64,000 bases of DNA from Lathyrus oleraceus (taxonomy: Eukaryota; Streptophyta; Magnoliopsida; Fabales; Fabaceae). The notes under the pieces are model-generated. The model saw only the letters and a program-made list of their open reading frames with translations. It made no database searches and had not been told where the DNA came from. How positions within the stretch are numbered: position 1 is the first letter of the stretch; every line of letters starts with the position of its first letter. Shown in pieces: positions 45,612 through 55,828 of the stretch. Location: positions 428,863,319-428,927,318 of the forward strand of contig NC_066584.1 in NCBI RefSeq assembly GCF_024323335.1. The letters are read 5' to 3'. A program made the position numbers and the translations under genes.

Positions 45612-46940
45612 ATGACTTCCAGGAAGACTATCCGGGTCAATCTTGTAGCAATCTCTCCTCAACTCAAGGATTTGGTGTCAGAACTTCCCGATCATGCTCA
45701 GTTCATCAAGAAACATGGTCATCTCCTCAATTTGGTTACCACTGGTTTCAAAGAAGATATGATGAGAGTCCTATTCCAGTTCTTCGATCCTAAACATCAT
45801 TGCTTCACTTTCCCAGATTATCAGTTGGTACCCACATTAGAAGAATTCTCCCAGCTGCTTGGGATACCTATCCTGGATCAAATACCTTTCAGTGGTTTAG
45901 AAAAGATGCCAAAATCTGAAGAAGTTGCCGCAACTTTACACATGACAAAGTCTGACATTGAGACCAATTGGGTAACGAGGAGTGGAATGAAAGGTTTACT
46001 TGCCAAATTTCTGATAAGGAAGGCCCGAGAATGCCTAAAAGTTATGAATGTCCATGCTTTTGAAGATGTTCTAGCATTGCTAATCTATGGTTTGGTGCTA
46101 TTCCCTAATCCGGACCAATTCATAGATGTGAATGCTATTAAGATATTCCTCACTCATAACCCTGTGCCTACCTTGCTGGGAGATGTCTTGCATTCCCTTC
46201 ACACTCGTACTATGAAGAGGCAAGGGACTCTCATGTGCTGCGTACCTTTGTTGTCTAGGTGGTTTATTTCGCACCTCCCTCAATCAGTCTTGAAGAATGA
46301 TCAGAATCTGAAATGGTCTCAAAGGATAATGGCACTCTCCCATTCAGACATCCGATGGTGTTCTAACTTCAGAGAAAATGTTATCATCATCGACCGATGT
46401 GGAGAATTCCCTAATGTACCACTCATGGGGATAAGAGGAGGTATTACTTATAATCCCGCCTTAGCCCTACGTCAGTTTGGGCATGCTCGAAGAAATGGTC
46501 CACATGAAATGATCATTCAAGGTATAGTGTTTGACTATGACAATGACTCTCAAGGTCTCCGCCAAACGTTTGTACGAGCTTGGGGCATGGTGAAAAGAAG
46601 CAATTTAGGAAAGAAAAACTCCATTCCTATGGAGCCTTATCTCCGATGGGTACGAGCCAGAGCTCGTGAGTTTGTCATGCCATATCTTGCAGTCGGACCA
46701 TTGATTGTTGAATCAAGTGTCGAAGGAGGTACTACCCAGATCATTTCTTATCCAGATATACCTACTGATGTTGAGGAACTAAAGAGATCCTGGACCCAGT
46801 TGAGAGAGGAGAGGGATACTTTCGAAACTCAGTTCAATGCAGAAAGGAAGAAAGTATTAGAGCTCACCAGTCAGCTTAATGAGGAACGAAGACTCAATGC
46901 ATATCTTCGCCCAAAAAGAAGTCGCCCCTGGGAGACTTGA
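45612..46940 (+). CDS. Ogre ORF1 protein, plant-mobile-domain-like
   Basis: An uninterrupted 442-residue frame sits between leader and gag, the position of the extra ORF1 that distinguishes Ogre elements. The body (about 1-360) resembles the plant mobile domain / DUF7745 type found in many plant transposons and some host proteins. It includes HCFTFPDYQLVPTLEEFSQL, ALLIYGLVLFPN and FRENVIIIDRCGEFPNVPLM. The last 60 residues (VEELKRSWTQLREERDTFET and onward) are strongly charged and predicted coiled coil. No catalytic motif is evident. Its role in the life cycle is unknown. The start ATG follows GAACAGGTT and is the first in this frame. Intactness contrasts with A and B and supports recent activity of D. 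Confidence 0.85.
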   Translation: MTSRKTIRVNLVAISPQLKDLVSELPDHAQFIKKHGHLLNLVTTGFKEDMMRVLFQFFDPKHHCFTFPDYQLVPTLEEFSQLLGIPILDQIPFSGLEKMPKSEEVAATLHMTKSDIETNWVTRSGMKGLLAKFLIRKARECLKVMNVHAFEDVLALLIYGLVLFPNPDQFIDVNAIKIFLTHNPVPTLLGDVLHSLHTRTMKRQGTLMCCVPLLSRWFISHLPQSVLKNDQNLKWSQRIMALSHSDIRWCSNFRENVIIIDRCGEFPNVPLMGIRGGITYNPALALRQFGHARRNGPHEMIIQGIVFDYDNDSQGLRQTFVRAWGMVKRSNLGKKNSIPMEPYLRWVRARAREFVMPYLAVGPLIVESSVEGGTTQIISYPDIPTDVEELKRSWTQLREERDTFETQFNAERKKVLELTSQLNEERRLNAYLRPKRSRPWET

Positions 46941-47148
46941 GCTTTCATTGTATTTTACTATTATTCCTTTTGTAATGAACATTGATCAAAAAAGTAGCAA
47001 TAAACATTTCTCTCTTGTTGGTGATTTATGCAAAGTTAAATTCCAAAAGTCCTTGAAAACATTTCATACATTGCATCGCATAACATAACATTGCATAACA
47101 GGTATTCTAAAGGACCATATTCTCACGGTCTGCCTCTTAAACAGAAAA
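46941..47148 (+). other. Spacer between ORF1 and gag of element D
   Basis: Non-coding, AT-rich, about 0.2 kb, with a CATTGCATCGCATAACATAACATTGCATAACA-like repetitive end near 47071-47100. Confidence 0.7.
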
Positions 47149-47189
47149 ATGGATCTCGAACAAACTGTCAAAGATCTCCAGACTCAGAA
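47149..47189 (+). CDS. Gag N-terminus of Ogre D, cut by chromovirus E1
   Basis: ATG at 47149 begins MDLEQTVKDLQT, a coiled-coil-like Gag start. The frame is interrupted at 47189 by chromovirus E1 and resumes at 55829. Counting the TSD once, the frame is preserved across the insertion. Confidence 0.85.
47185..47189. repeat. Target-site duplication CAGAA of chromovirus E1, left copy
   Basis: It abuts TGTAACACCC at 47190 and is repeated at 55824-55828. Confidence 0.95.
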
Positions 47190-49254
47190 TGTAACACCCT
47201 TCTAAAAACCCCAATAATTTAATTAAATATCAAAATATAACATCAGAGTAATTATGCCCTTTAAGGGTGTCACACAATCTTCCACACCATTCAACAATAT
47301 AGAGGTCATGCTCTTTTATTAATTTAAAACTTAAACAATTGCATAAAACACAGCGGATAAAATTTCATCAATCATGTAAAACATTACATGGAAATTGGTT
47401 CTCAACCAACAATAAAACATTCAAAACAAGTTAAGACAACCCATCCCGATGTCACATCTATCAGAGCACGACCCACTACGGAGACTACACTAGACTCCAA
47501 TAATTAGCTTCTACTCGACTCATTTCTCGTTACCTGAAAAATAGTTGTAAGGGTGAGTTCCTCAATCAATATAATGAGTATTATAAAATATCATGTTATG
47601 TTAAGTGATTCAACACACTTCATCACCCTAATCAAAACACACATTCAGGAACAGCATATTAATTCAACATCATACTCAATAACAACACCAATACACGTAT
47701 AATATTGGAATACATCCATTCATATTACACGCCATACATATATTATGCCATGAGACTCCATGCATGCGGTACCGACTAGTTTGTGAACATATAGTTCAAC
47801 CTCACCGTCCAAATCCAGGCACGGCTACCAAGCTCACTAGTCCCACTCATTTGAGACATAGTGACTCACTCACTAATCCCTCACCATGGGAATTAGCTAC
47901 CACCCCAAATGGGCCATGCTATGCACGCTAATCACCTAGCATGCAAACATCAACAACAATCAAAATGATTTACTCACTAATTCCTCACCATGGGAATTAG
48001 CTACCACCCAAATGGGCCACCATATACATGCTAATCACCTAGCAATGCAACAACAACAACAACACAAGAATAGACGTATGCTCACACTCTAAGCCATAAA
48101 ACAGTCTATTCACAAATGCATACATAACCGATACATTCACAGCATCCTGCATACCAGCACACATCATCAACACATTTTATCACAAAAGCATATCATATCA
48201 TGCTGCATAATCAACACAGTATTAGCACACTCTACTAATACCTATACTACTCAAAACAATGGGAAATGATCCCCACCACGTCATACATCAGCTAAGCTAC
48301 ATCACTCAGCCTAAACAACCAAAAACTGCACAACAACAGTTCAGAAAAACCACAAGTCTGCCCATACGCGTATTGCCTATGCCCATACGCGTATGGCGCA
48401 TTTCCTCGCCCATCCCATACGCGTATCGCCCACGCCCATACGCGTATGCTACGCGTACCACATCCTCATACGCGTACCAACAGAGACGCTTTCACGCTCA
48501 AAACATCATCTCTTTCACTCCTACGCGTATAGCATACACCATACGCGTACCACTCCAGGGATACGCGTATCACACGCGTATGGCGCGTACCAGCGCCAAA
48601 ACCCCCATTTCCAAGCCATCCCATACACGTATTGCCTATTGCCATACGCATATGACCAGAATCCAGTTTTCCAGATCTGCTATGGGTTTTCTCTGCTACG
48701 AGGTCCTTCAGATCCAACCTCTCACAGTCCAATTTTCATACACGTTCGTTCGTTTTATCAATTACAACTCAGATACATTCAACTTCTCAAACCGCTAACC
48801 TTACTACCTCTAATTCCTACGATTTTCATCAATTATCATCCAATTTTCGTTCATCAATATATTTCACAAATTCATCACATATCATTTCAATCAGAGTCAA
48901 ATTCAGAGGTTCATCACTACCCATTACATGCCATCCCATAAGACCCATCAAACGATGATAAACCCCCCTTACCTGAGTAAATCCGGCAGTCTCTGAGCTC
49001 CAAGCTTTCCCTTCCTTCAACCTTCGTTCTTTGGCTTTTTGCCCTTTTCCCTTTTCTGCCTCTTTTCCTTTTTCACGTGAAAATAACCTTTTTGCCAAAA
49101 AATGGGATTTTTCTAAATTCCAACTTATATACTTTCCGAATAATAATAATAATCCAAAAATAATAATAATAAAACTTCCAATTATTTAATTAGATTAATA
49201 AATAAATTATTAACTCAATTTAAACAATTATTTTATTATTATCGGGGTGTTACA
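47190..49254 (-). repeat. 3' LTR of chromovirus E1
   Basis: This is the repeat partner of 53787-55823 with about seven substitutions and one replaced patch. It contains a duplicated block of about 108 bases around GGGAATTAGCTACCACCC (47887 and 47991), the palindrome array 48365-48573 and a TATATAAG box on the minus strand (49131-49124). Confidence 0.95.
48365..48573. repeat. Nine TACGCGTA palindromes in chromovirus E1 3' LTR
   Basis: Exact TACGCGTA occurs nine times in about 210 bases, several as ATACGCGTAT. Decayed forms (ACACGT, ACGCAT) follow to about 48650. The low-complexity frames crossing it are not genes. Confidence 0.93.
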
Positions 49255-49268
49255 ACTCTCCCCTACTA
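49255..49268 (-). promoter_or_regulatory. Polypurine tract of chromovirus E1
   Basis: On the minus strand TAGTAGGGGAGAGT precedes the 3' LTR start TGTAACACC. Confidence 0.85.
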
Positions 49269-49296
49269 AAAGAGTTTTCGTCCTCGAAAACATACC

Positions 49297-52200
49297 TCAA
49301 GCGAACAACTCTGGGTAAGACTCCTTCATCTTACTCTCCAGTTCCCAAGTCACATTGCCACCTGCTGGTCCTCCCCAAGCTACCTTCACCAAGGCAATCT
49401 CTTTACCCCGCAACTGCTTCAACTCTCGATCCTCATAGGTGACGTTTCAACAGTCAGGTTATCTCTCACCTGTACATCATCTACTTGGACTACATGCGAC
49501 GGATCGTGAATGTACCTCCTCAACTGAGACACATGAAAAACCTCATGCAAATTCGCAAGCGACGGCGGTAAAGCGATACGATAGGCTACCTCTCTTATCC
49601 TCTCCAAAATCTGATAAGGACCAATAAATCGAGGTGTCAACTTCTTCGACTTCAAAGCTCGACCAACTCCAGTTATCGGAGTAACACGAAGAAACACATG
49701 ATCTCCCTCTTGGAACTCAAGTGACTTCCTCCTCTTATCATGATAACTCTTCTGACGACTCTGAGCAATTCTCATCTTCTCCTGAATCATCTTAATCTTT
49801 TCTGTAGTCTGTTGAACAATCTCCGGTCCAACCACAGCACTCTCACCGGACTCATACCAACATAACGGTGTCCGACATCTCCTACCATACAAAGCTTAAA
49901 ACGGTGCCATACCAATGCTCGAATGAAAACTATTGTTGTAGGTAAACTCAATCAAAGGTAAATAACTATCCCAAGCACTTCCTTTTTCCAAAACACAAGC
50001 TCTCAAAAGATCCTCTAGCGACTGAATCGTCCTCTCAGTCTGACCATCAGTCTGCGGATGATATGCAGAACTCAATCTCAGCTTAGTTCCCAAAGCCCTC
50101 TGCAAACCTTCCCAGAACTTCGATGTAAATCTAGGATCTCTGTCCGAAACAATACTAGACGGAATACCATGCAAACTTATAATCTTCTCAATATACAACT
50201 CGGCTAATCTTTCTAACGGATAATCCATTCTGATCGGAACGAAATGAGCCGACTTCGTCAATCTGTCAACAATCACCCAAATAGCTTCAAAATTCCTACT
50301 TGTCCTTGGTAAACCCGAAACAAAATCCATACTGATACTATCCCACTTCCACTCTGGAATAGCCAACGGTTGCATTAGCCCAGACGGCTTCTGATGCTCA
50401 ATCTTTGACTTCTGACAAGTCAAACAAGAATAAACAAAACTCGCAATTTCTCTTTTCATTCCCGGCCACCAAAATAACTTCTTCAAATCATGATACATCT
50501 TCGTAGCTCCAGGATGAATACTCAGGCCACTACGGTGTCCTTCTTCAAGAATACTCTTCTTAAGTTCGGTAACATCCGGAATACACACCCGATTACCAAA
50601 TTTCAAAACACCATTCTCATCAACTCTGAATTCACCATCTTGACCTTGATTCACTAGAGTCAACTTATCAACCAAAAGCACATCGGATTTCTGACCTTCT
50701 CTAATCTCATCCAGAATACCACTCGTTAACTTCAACATTCCCAATTTAACACTATTGTGAGTACTCTCACACACCAAACTCAAGTCTCTAAACTGTTCAA
50801 TTAAATCCGACTCTTTAACCATTAACATAGACATATGCAATGATTTCCGACTCAATGCATCAGCTACTACGTTTGCTTTACCCGGATGGTAATTCAAACC
50901 AAAATCATAATCCTTCAGAAATTCTAACCATCTCCTCTGTCTCATATTCAGCTCTTTCTGGTCAAACAAATACTTTAAACTTTTATGGTCACTGAAAACC
51001 TCAAATCTTGACCCATACAAGTAATGCCTCCATAATTTCAGAACAAATACCACAGCTGCCAACTCTAAATCATGTGTCGGATAGTTCCTTTCATGAATCC
51101 TCAGTTGTCTCGAAGCATAAGCTATAACCTGCTTGTTCTGCATCAACACACCACCCAAACCCAACAATGAAGCATCACAGTAAACCTCAAATGATCCCGA
51201 CGAACTCGGTAATATCAGAATAGGAGCAGTAGTTAACCTTCTCTTTAACTCTTGGAAACCTTCTTCACATTTCGAATCCCAAACAAACGCTTGCCCCTTT
51301 CTAGTCAACATCGTCAACAGTAATGCCAACTTAGAAAATCCTTCAATGAACTTCCTATAATAACCAGCCAAACCAAGAAAACTTCGAATCTCAGCAACAG
51401 ACTTCGGAGCTTCCCACTTAGATACCGCTTCTATCTTAGAAGGATCAACAGCAACACCACCTCTTGAAATCACATGACCAAGAAAACTAACCTCCTCTAA
51501 CCAAAATTCACACTTAGACAGTTTAGCAAATAACCTCTTTTCTCGTAGAACTTCTAAAACCACTCTCAAATGCTCAGCATGTTCTTCTTCAGACTTCGAA
51601 TACACCAATATGTCATCAATAAACACCACAACAAACTGATCTAGATATGGATGGAAAATCCTATTCATATACTCCATAAATACGCCAGGCGCATTAGTCA
51701 CACCAAAAGGCATCACAGAATACTCATAATGTCCATACCTTGTTCTGAAAGCAGTCTTCTGAATATCCTCTGTTTTCACACGTATCTGATGATACCCAGA
51801 TCTCAAATCTATTTTACTGAACACACTCGCACCAACCAACTGATCCATCAAATCATCAATCCTCGGCAAAGGGTACCGATTCTTGATCGTCACTTTATTC
51901 AGTTGCCTGTAGTCCACACACAACCTCATAGTGCCTTCTTTCTTCTTAACCAACAACACTGGTGCACCCCACGGTGACACACTCGGACGAATAAATTTCT
52001 TATCCAACAGATCTTCCAACTGACTCTTCAATTCAGCTAACTCAACAGCAGACATACGGTACGGAGCCATCGATATCGGTCTAGTACCAGGTACCAAATC
52101 AATCGAGAACTCAACTTCACGCTCTGGCGGCAATTCATTCACTTCTTCAGGAAACACTTCAGGAAAATCACACACCACTGCTAGATCGCCAATCACCAGT

Positions 52201-53660
52201 TTATCTTTAGCCTCCAAAGTCGCTAATAGCATAAACAACTCTGCCCCGTCGGCTACTTCCTCATTCACCTGCCTCGCTGATAGAAACAAACTCTTTCCTT
52301 CTTCAATCTCAGGAAATATCACTGTCTTATCAAAACAGTTAATAGAAACTCGGTTAAACACCAACCAGTTCATTCCCAAGATAACATCAATCTGCACTAG
52401 TGGAAGACACACAAAGTCTATCCCAAAGTCTCTACCAAAAATACTCAAAGGACCATTCAAACAAACTGAAGTAGTAGTCACTGAACCCTTCGCAGGAGTA
52501 TCAATCACCATACTTCCAAGCATCTCAGATATCTCTAACTTAAGTTTCACAGCACAATCCAAAGATATAAAGGAATGAGTAGCACCGGTGTCAATAATAG
52601 CTACAAGAGGAAAGCCATTAATATAACACGTACCTCGGATCAAACGATCATCTGCAGAAGTCTCAGAACCCGATAAAGCAAAGACTTTGCCTCCTGACTG
52701 ATTCTCCTTCTTCGGCTTAGGACACTGTGGACTGATATGACCCAACTCTCCACAGTTGAAACAAGTCACAGTCTTCAACCGGCAGTCTGCAGCCAAGTGA
52801 CCACCTTTTCCACACTTGAAACATTTCTTCTCATTACTGGTACACTCATGGATACGATGTCCAGCCTGACCACATCTGTAACACTTAGCAGGAGCACTAG
52901 AGTCTCCCACACTAGGCCTCTTCATTCCACTCTGTCTCTGAAAACCCTTGCCAGCTGCATACGGTTTTCCACGATCATTCTGATTCTTGCCTTTCCTATC
53001 AACCCTTTGCTGATAGCTCTCTGCTCTAGCCTTGGAATCCTGTTCAAAAATCCTGCAACAGTCAACCAAGTCAGAAAACACTCTGATCCGCTGATATCCA
53101 ATAGCCTGTTTGATCTCGGGACGCAACCCGTTCTCAAACTTCACACATTTCGAAAATTCCCCAGCAGCCTCATTATAGGGAGTATAATACTTTGACAGCT
53201 CTGTGAACTTAGCAGCATACTCAGTAACAGACTTGTTACCCTGCTTCAATTCCAAGAACTCTATCTCTTTCTTTCCTCTCACATCCTCTGGAAAATACTT
53301 CCTCAGGAATCTCTCTCTGAACACTGCCCAAGTAATCTCAGCATTCCCAGCAGATTCCAACTCAGTGCGGGTAGCAACCCACCAATCATCAGCTTCTTCT
53401 GACAGCATATGCGTACCGAACCTGACTTTCTGGTTATCGGCACACTCAGTCACTCGGAAGATCCTCTCAATCTCCTTCAACCACTTCTGAGCACCATCTG
53501 GATCGTATGCTCCCTTGAACATTGGAGGATTGTTCTTCTGGAACTCACTCAGTTGACGAGCAGCTCCCATTCCCACAACATTCGGATTTCCTCCAAGTAC
53601 TCCAGCTAGCATACCCAGAGCCTCAGCAATCGCAGCATCATCTCTACCTCTTCCAGCCAT
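49297..53660 (-). pseudogene. Chromovirus E1 Gag-Pol polyprotein with one stop and one frameshift
   Basis: It starts at an ATG at 53660 ([14 protein letters not shown]). Gag covers about 1-330 with three CCHC knuckles beginning at Cys260, Cys280 and Cys300. Protease has [10 protein letters not shown] near 356. RT has FIDDILVYS at 680-688. RNase H has [15 protein letters not shown]. Integrase has a zinc-binding H..H..C..C region and a core with [10 protein letters not shown]. At 49893-49895 a TAA replaces the expected Glu after APF, and the same frame then continues ALYGRRCRTPLCWYESGE. Near 49432 a short deletion shifts the frame, so the chromodomain-like tail (KQLRGKEIALVKVAW, TWELESKMKES) ends at the TGA at 49299-49297 in another frame. 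Gag to RNase H could still be made as a 1254-residue product. Integration would fail. Confidence 0.93.
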
Positions 53661-53769
53661 CTCTATTCTGAAAACCCAAACAACCTAAAACAATGAGTAC
53701 TGATAGGTTACACAACACCTATACCGTACAGGGGAAACAGAATAATTACGACTCGACTCGACCGACTAT

Positions 53770-53781
53770 GCTCTGATACCA
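53770..53781 (-). promoter_or_regulatory. Primer-binding site of chromovirus E1
   Basis: In element sense TGGTATCAGAGC, five bases from the 5' LTR, is the initiator-Met-tRNA type. Confidence 0.93.
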
Positions 53782-53786
53782 CTTAA

Positions 53787-55823
53787 TGTAACACCCTTCT
53801 AAAAACCCCAATAATTTAATTAAATATCAAAATATAACATCAGAGTAATTATGCCCTTTAAGGGTGTCACACAATCTTCCACACCATTCAACAATATAGA
53901 GGTCATGCTTTTTTATTAATTTAAAACTTAAACAATTGCATAAAACACAGCGGATAAAATTTCATCAATCATGTAAAACATTACATGGAAATTGGTTCTC
54001 AACCAACAATAAAACATTCAAAACAAGTTAAGACAACCCATCCCGATGTCACATCTATCAGAGCACGACCCACTACGGAGACTACACTAGACTCCAATAA
54101 TTAGCTTCTACTCGACTCATTTCTCGTTACCTGAAAAATAGTTGTAAGGGTGAGTTCCTCAATCAATATAATGAGTATTATAAAATATCATGTTATGTTA
54201 AGTGATTCAACACACTTCATCACCCTAATCAAAACACACATTCAGGAACAGCATATTAATTCAACATCATACTCAATAACAACACCAATACACGTATAAT
54301 ATTGGAATACATCCATTCATATTACACGCCATACATATATTATGCCATGAGACTCCATGCATGCGGTACCGACTAGTTTGTGAACATATAGTTCAACCTC
54401 ACCGTCCAAATCCAGGCACGGCTACCAAGCTCACTAGTCCCACTCATTTGAGACATAGTGACTCACTCACTAATCCCTCACCATGGGAATTAGCTACCAC
54501 CCCAAATGGGCCATGCTATGCACGCTAATCACCTAGCATGCAAACATCAACAACAATCAAAATGATTTACTCACTAATTCCTCACCATGGGAATTAGCTA
54601 CCACCCAAATGGGCCACCATATACATGCTAATCACCTAGCAATGCAACAACAACAACAACACAAGAATAGACGTATGCTCACACTCTAAGCCATAAAACA
54701 GTCTATTCACAAATGCATACATAACCGATACATTCACAGCATCCTGCATACCAGCACACATCATCAACACATTTTATCACAAAAGCATATCATATCATGC
54801 TGCATAATCAACACAGTATTAGCACACTCACCGTCCAAATCCAGGCACGTCATACATCAGCTAAGCTACATCACTCAGCCTAAACAACCAAAAACTGCAC
54901 AACAACAGTTCAGAAAAACCACAAGTCTGCCCATACGCGTATTGCCTATGCCCATACGTGTATGGCGCATTTCCTCGCCCATCCCATACGCGTATCGCCC
55001 ACGCCCATACGCGTATGCTACGCGTACCACATCCTCATACGCGTACCAACAGAGACGCTTTCACGCTCAAAACATCATCTCTTTCACTCCTACGCGTATA
55101 GCATACACCATACGCGTACCACTCCAGGGATACGCGTATCACACGCGTATGGCGCGTACCAGCGCCAAAACCCCCATTTCCAAGCCATCCCATATGCGTA
55201 TTGCCTATTACCATACGCATATGACCAGAATCCAGTTTTCCAGATCTGCTATGGGTTTTCTCTGCTACGAGGTCCTTCAGATCCAACCTCTCACAGTCCA
55301 ATTTTCATACACGTTCGTTCGTTTTATCAATTACAACTCAGATACATTCAACTTCTCAAACCGCTAACCTTACTACCTCTAATTCCTACGATTTTCATCA
55401 ATTATCATCCAATTTTTGTTCATCAATATATTTCACAAATTCATCACATATCATTTCAATCAGAGTCAAATTCAGAGGTTCATCACTACCCATTACATGC
55501 CATCCCATAAGACCCATCAAACGATGATAAACCCCCCTTACCTGAGTAAATCCGGCAGTCTCTGAGCTCCAAGCTTTCCCTTCCTTCAACCTTCGTTCTT
55601 TGGCTTTTTGCCCTTTTCCCTTTTCTGCCTCTTTTCCCTTTTCACGTGAAAATAACCTTTTTGCCAAAAAATGGGATTTTTCTAAATTCCAACTTATATA
55701 CTTTCCGAATAATAATAATAATCCAAAAATAATAATAATAAAACTTCCAATTATTTAATTAGATTAATAAATAAATTATTAACTCAATTTAAACAATTAT
55801 TTTATTATTATCGGGGTGTTACA
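53787..55823 (-). repeat. 5' LTR of chromovirus E1
   Basis: Partner of 47190-49254. A 16-base patch around 54830-54845 replaces 44 bases of the other LTR and copies sequence found at 54398-54420. The palindrome array lies at about 54932-55142. A TATATAAG box is on the minus strand at 55700-55693. Confidence 0.95.
54932..55142. repeat. TACGCGTA palindrome array in chromovirus E1 5' LTR
   Basis: This is the counterpart of 48365-48573, with one word changed to TACGTGTA near 54957. Farther on, ATGCGTAT near 55195 stands where the other LTR has ACACGTAT. Confidence 0.9.
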
Positions 55824-55828
55824 CAGAA
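55824..55828. repeat. Target-site duplication CAGAA of chromovirus E1, right copy
   Basis: It follows GTGTTACA at 55823 and equals 47185-47189. Confidence 0.95.

Larger units (their letters stand above)
47190..55823 (-). mobile_element. Element E1: complete Ty3/gypsy chromovirus inserted in Ogre gag
   Basis: This is an 8.6-kb minus-strand element with LTRs of 2065 and 2037 bases, an initiator-Met-tRNA primer site, a purine tract, one Gag-Pol frame with a single internal stop and a C-terminal frameshift, and a CAGAA duplication. The polyprotein C-terminus (LRGKEIALVKVAW, then TWELE) resembles the chromodomain of Tekay/Del chromoviruses. LTR ends TGTAACACCC and GGGTGTTACA are inverted repeats of each other. 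Confidence 0.95.

Noticed and set aside
48259..48941. Tyr/Arg/Ala-rich open frames on the plus strand, repeated at 54942-55510
   Set aside because: They are translations of the TACGCGTA array and flanking LTR, opposite to the element's sense strand.
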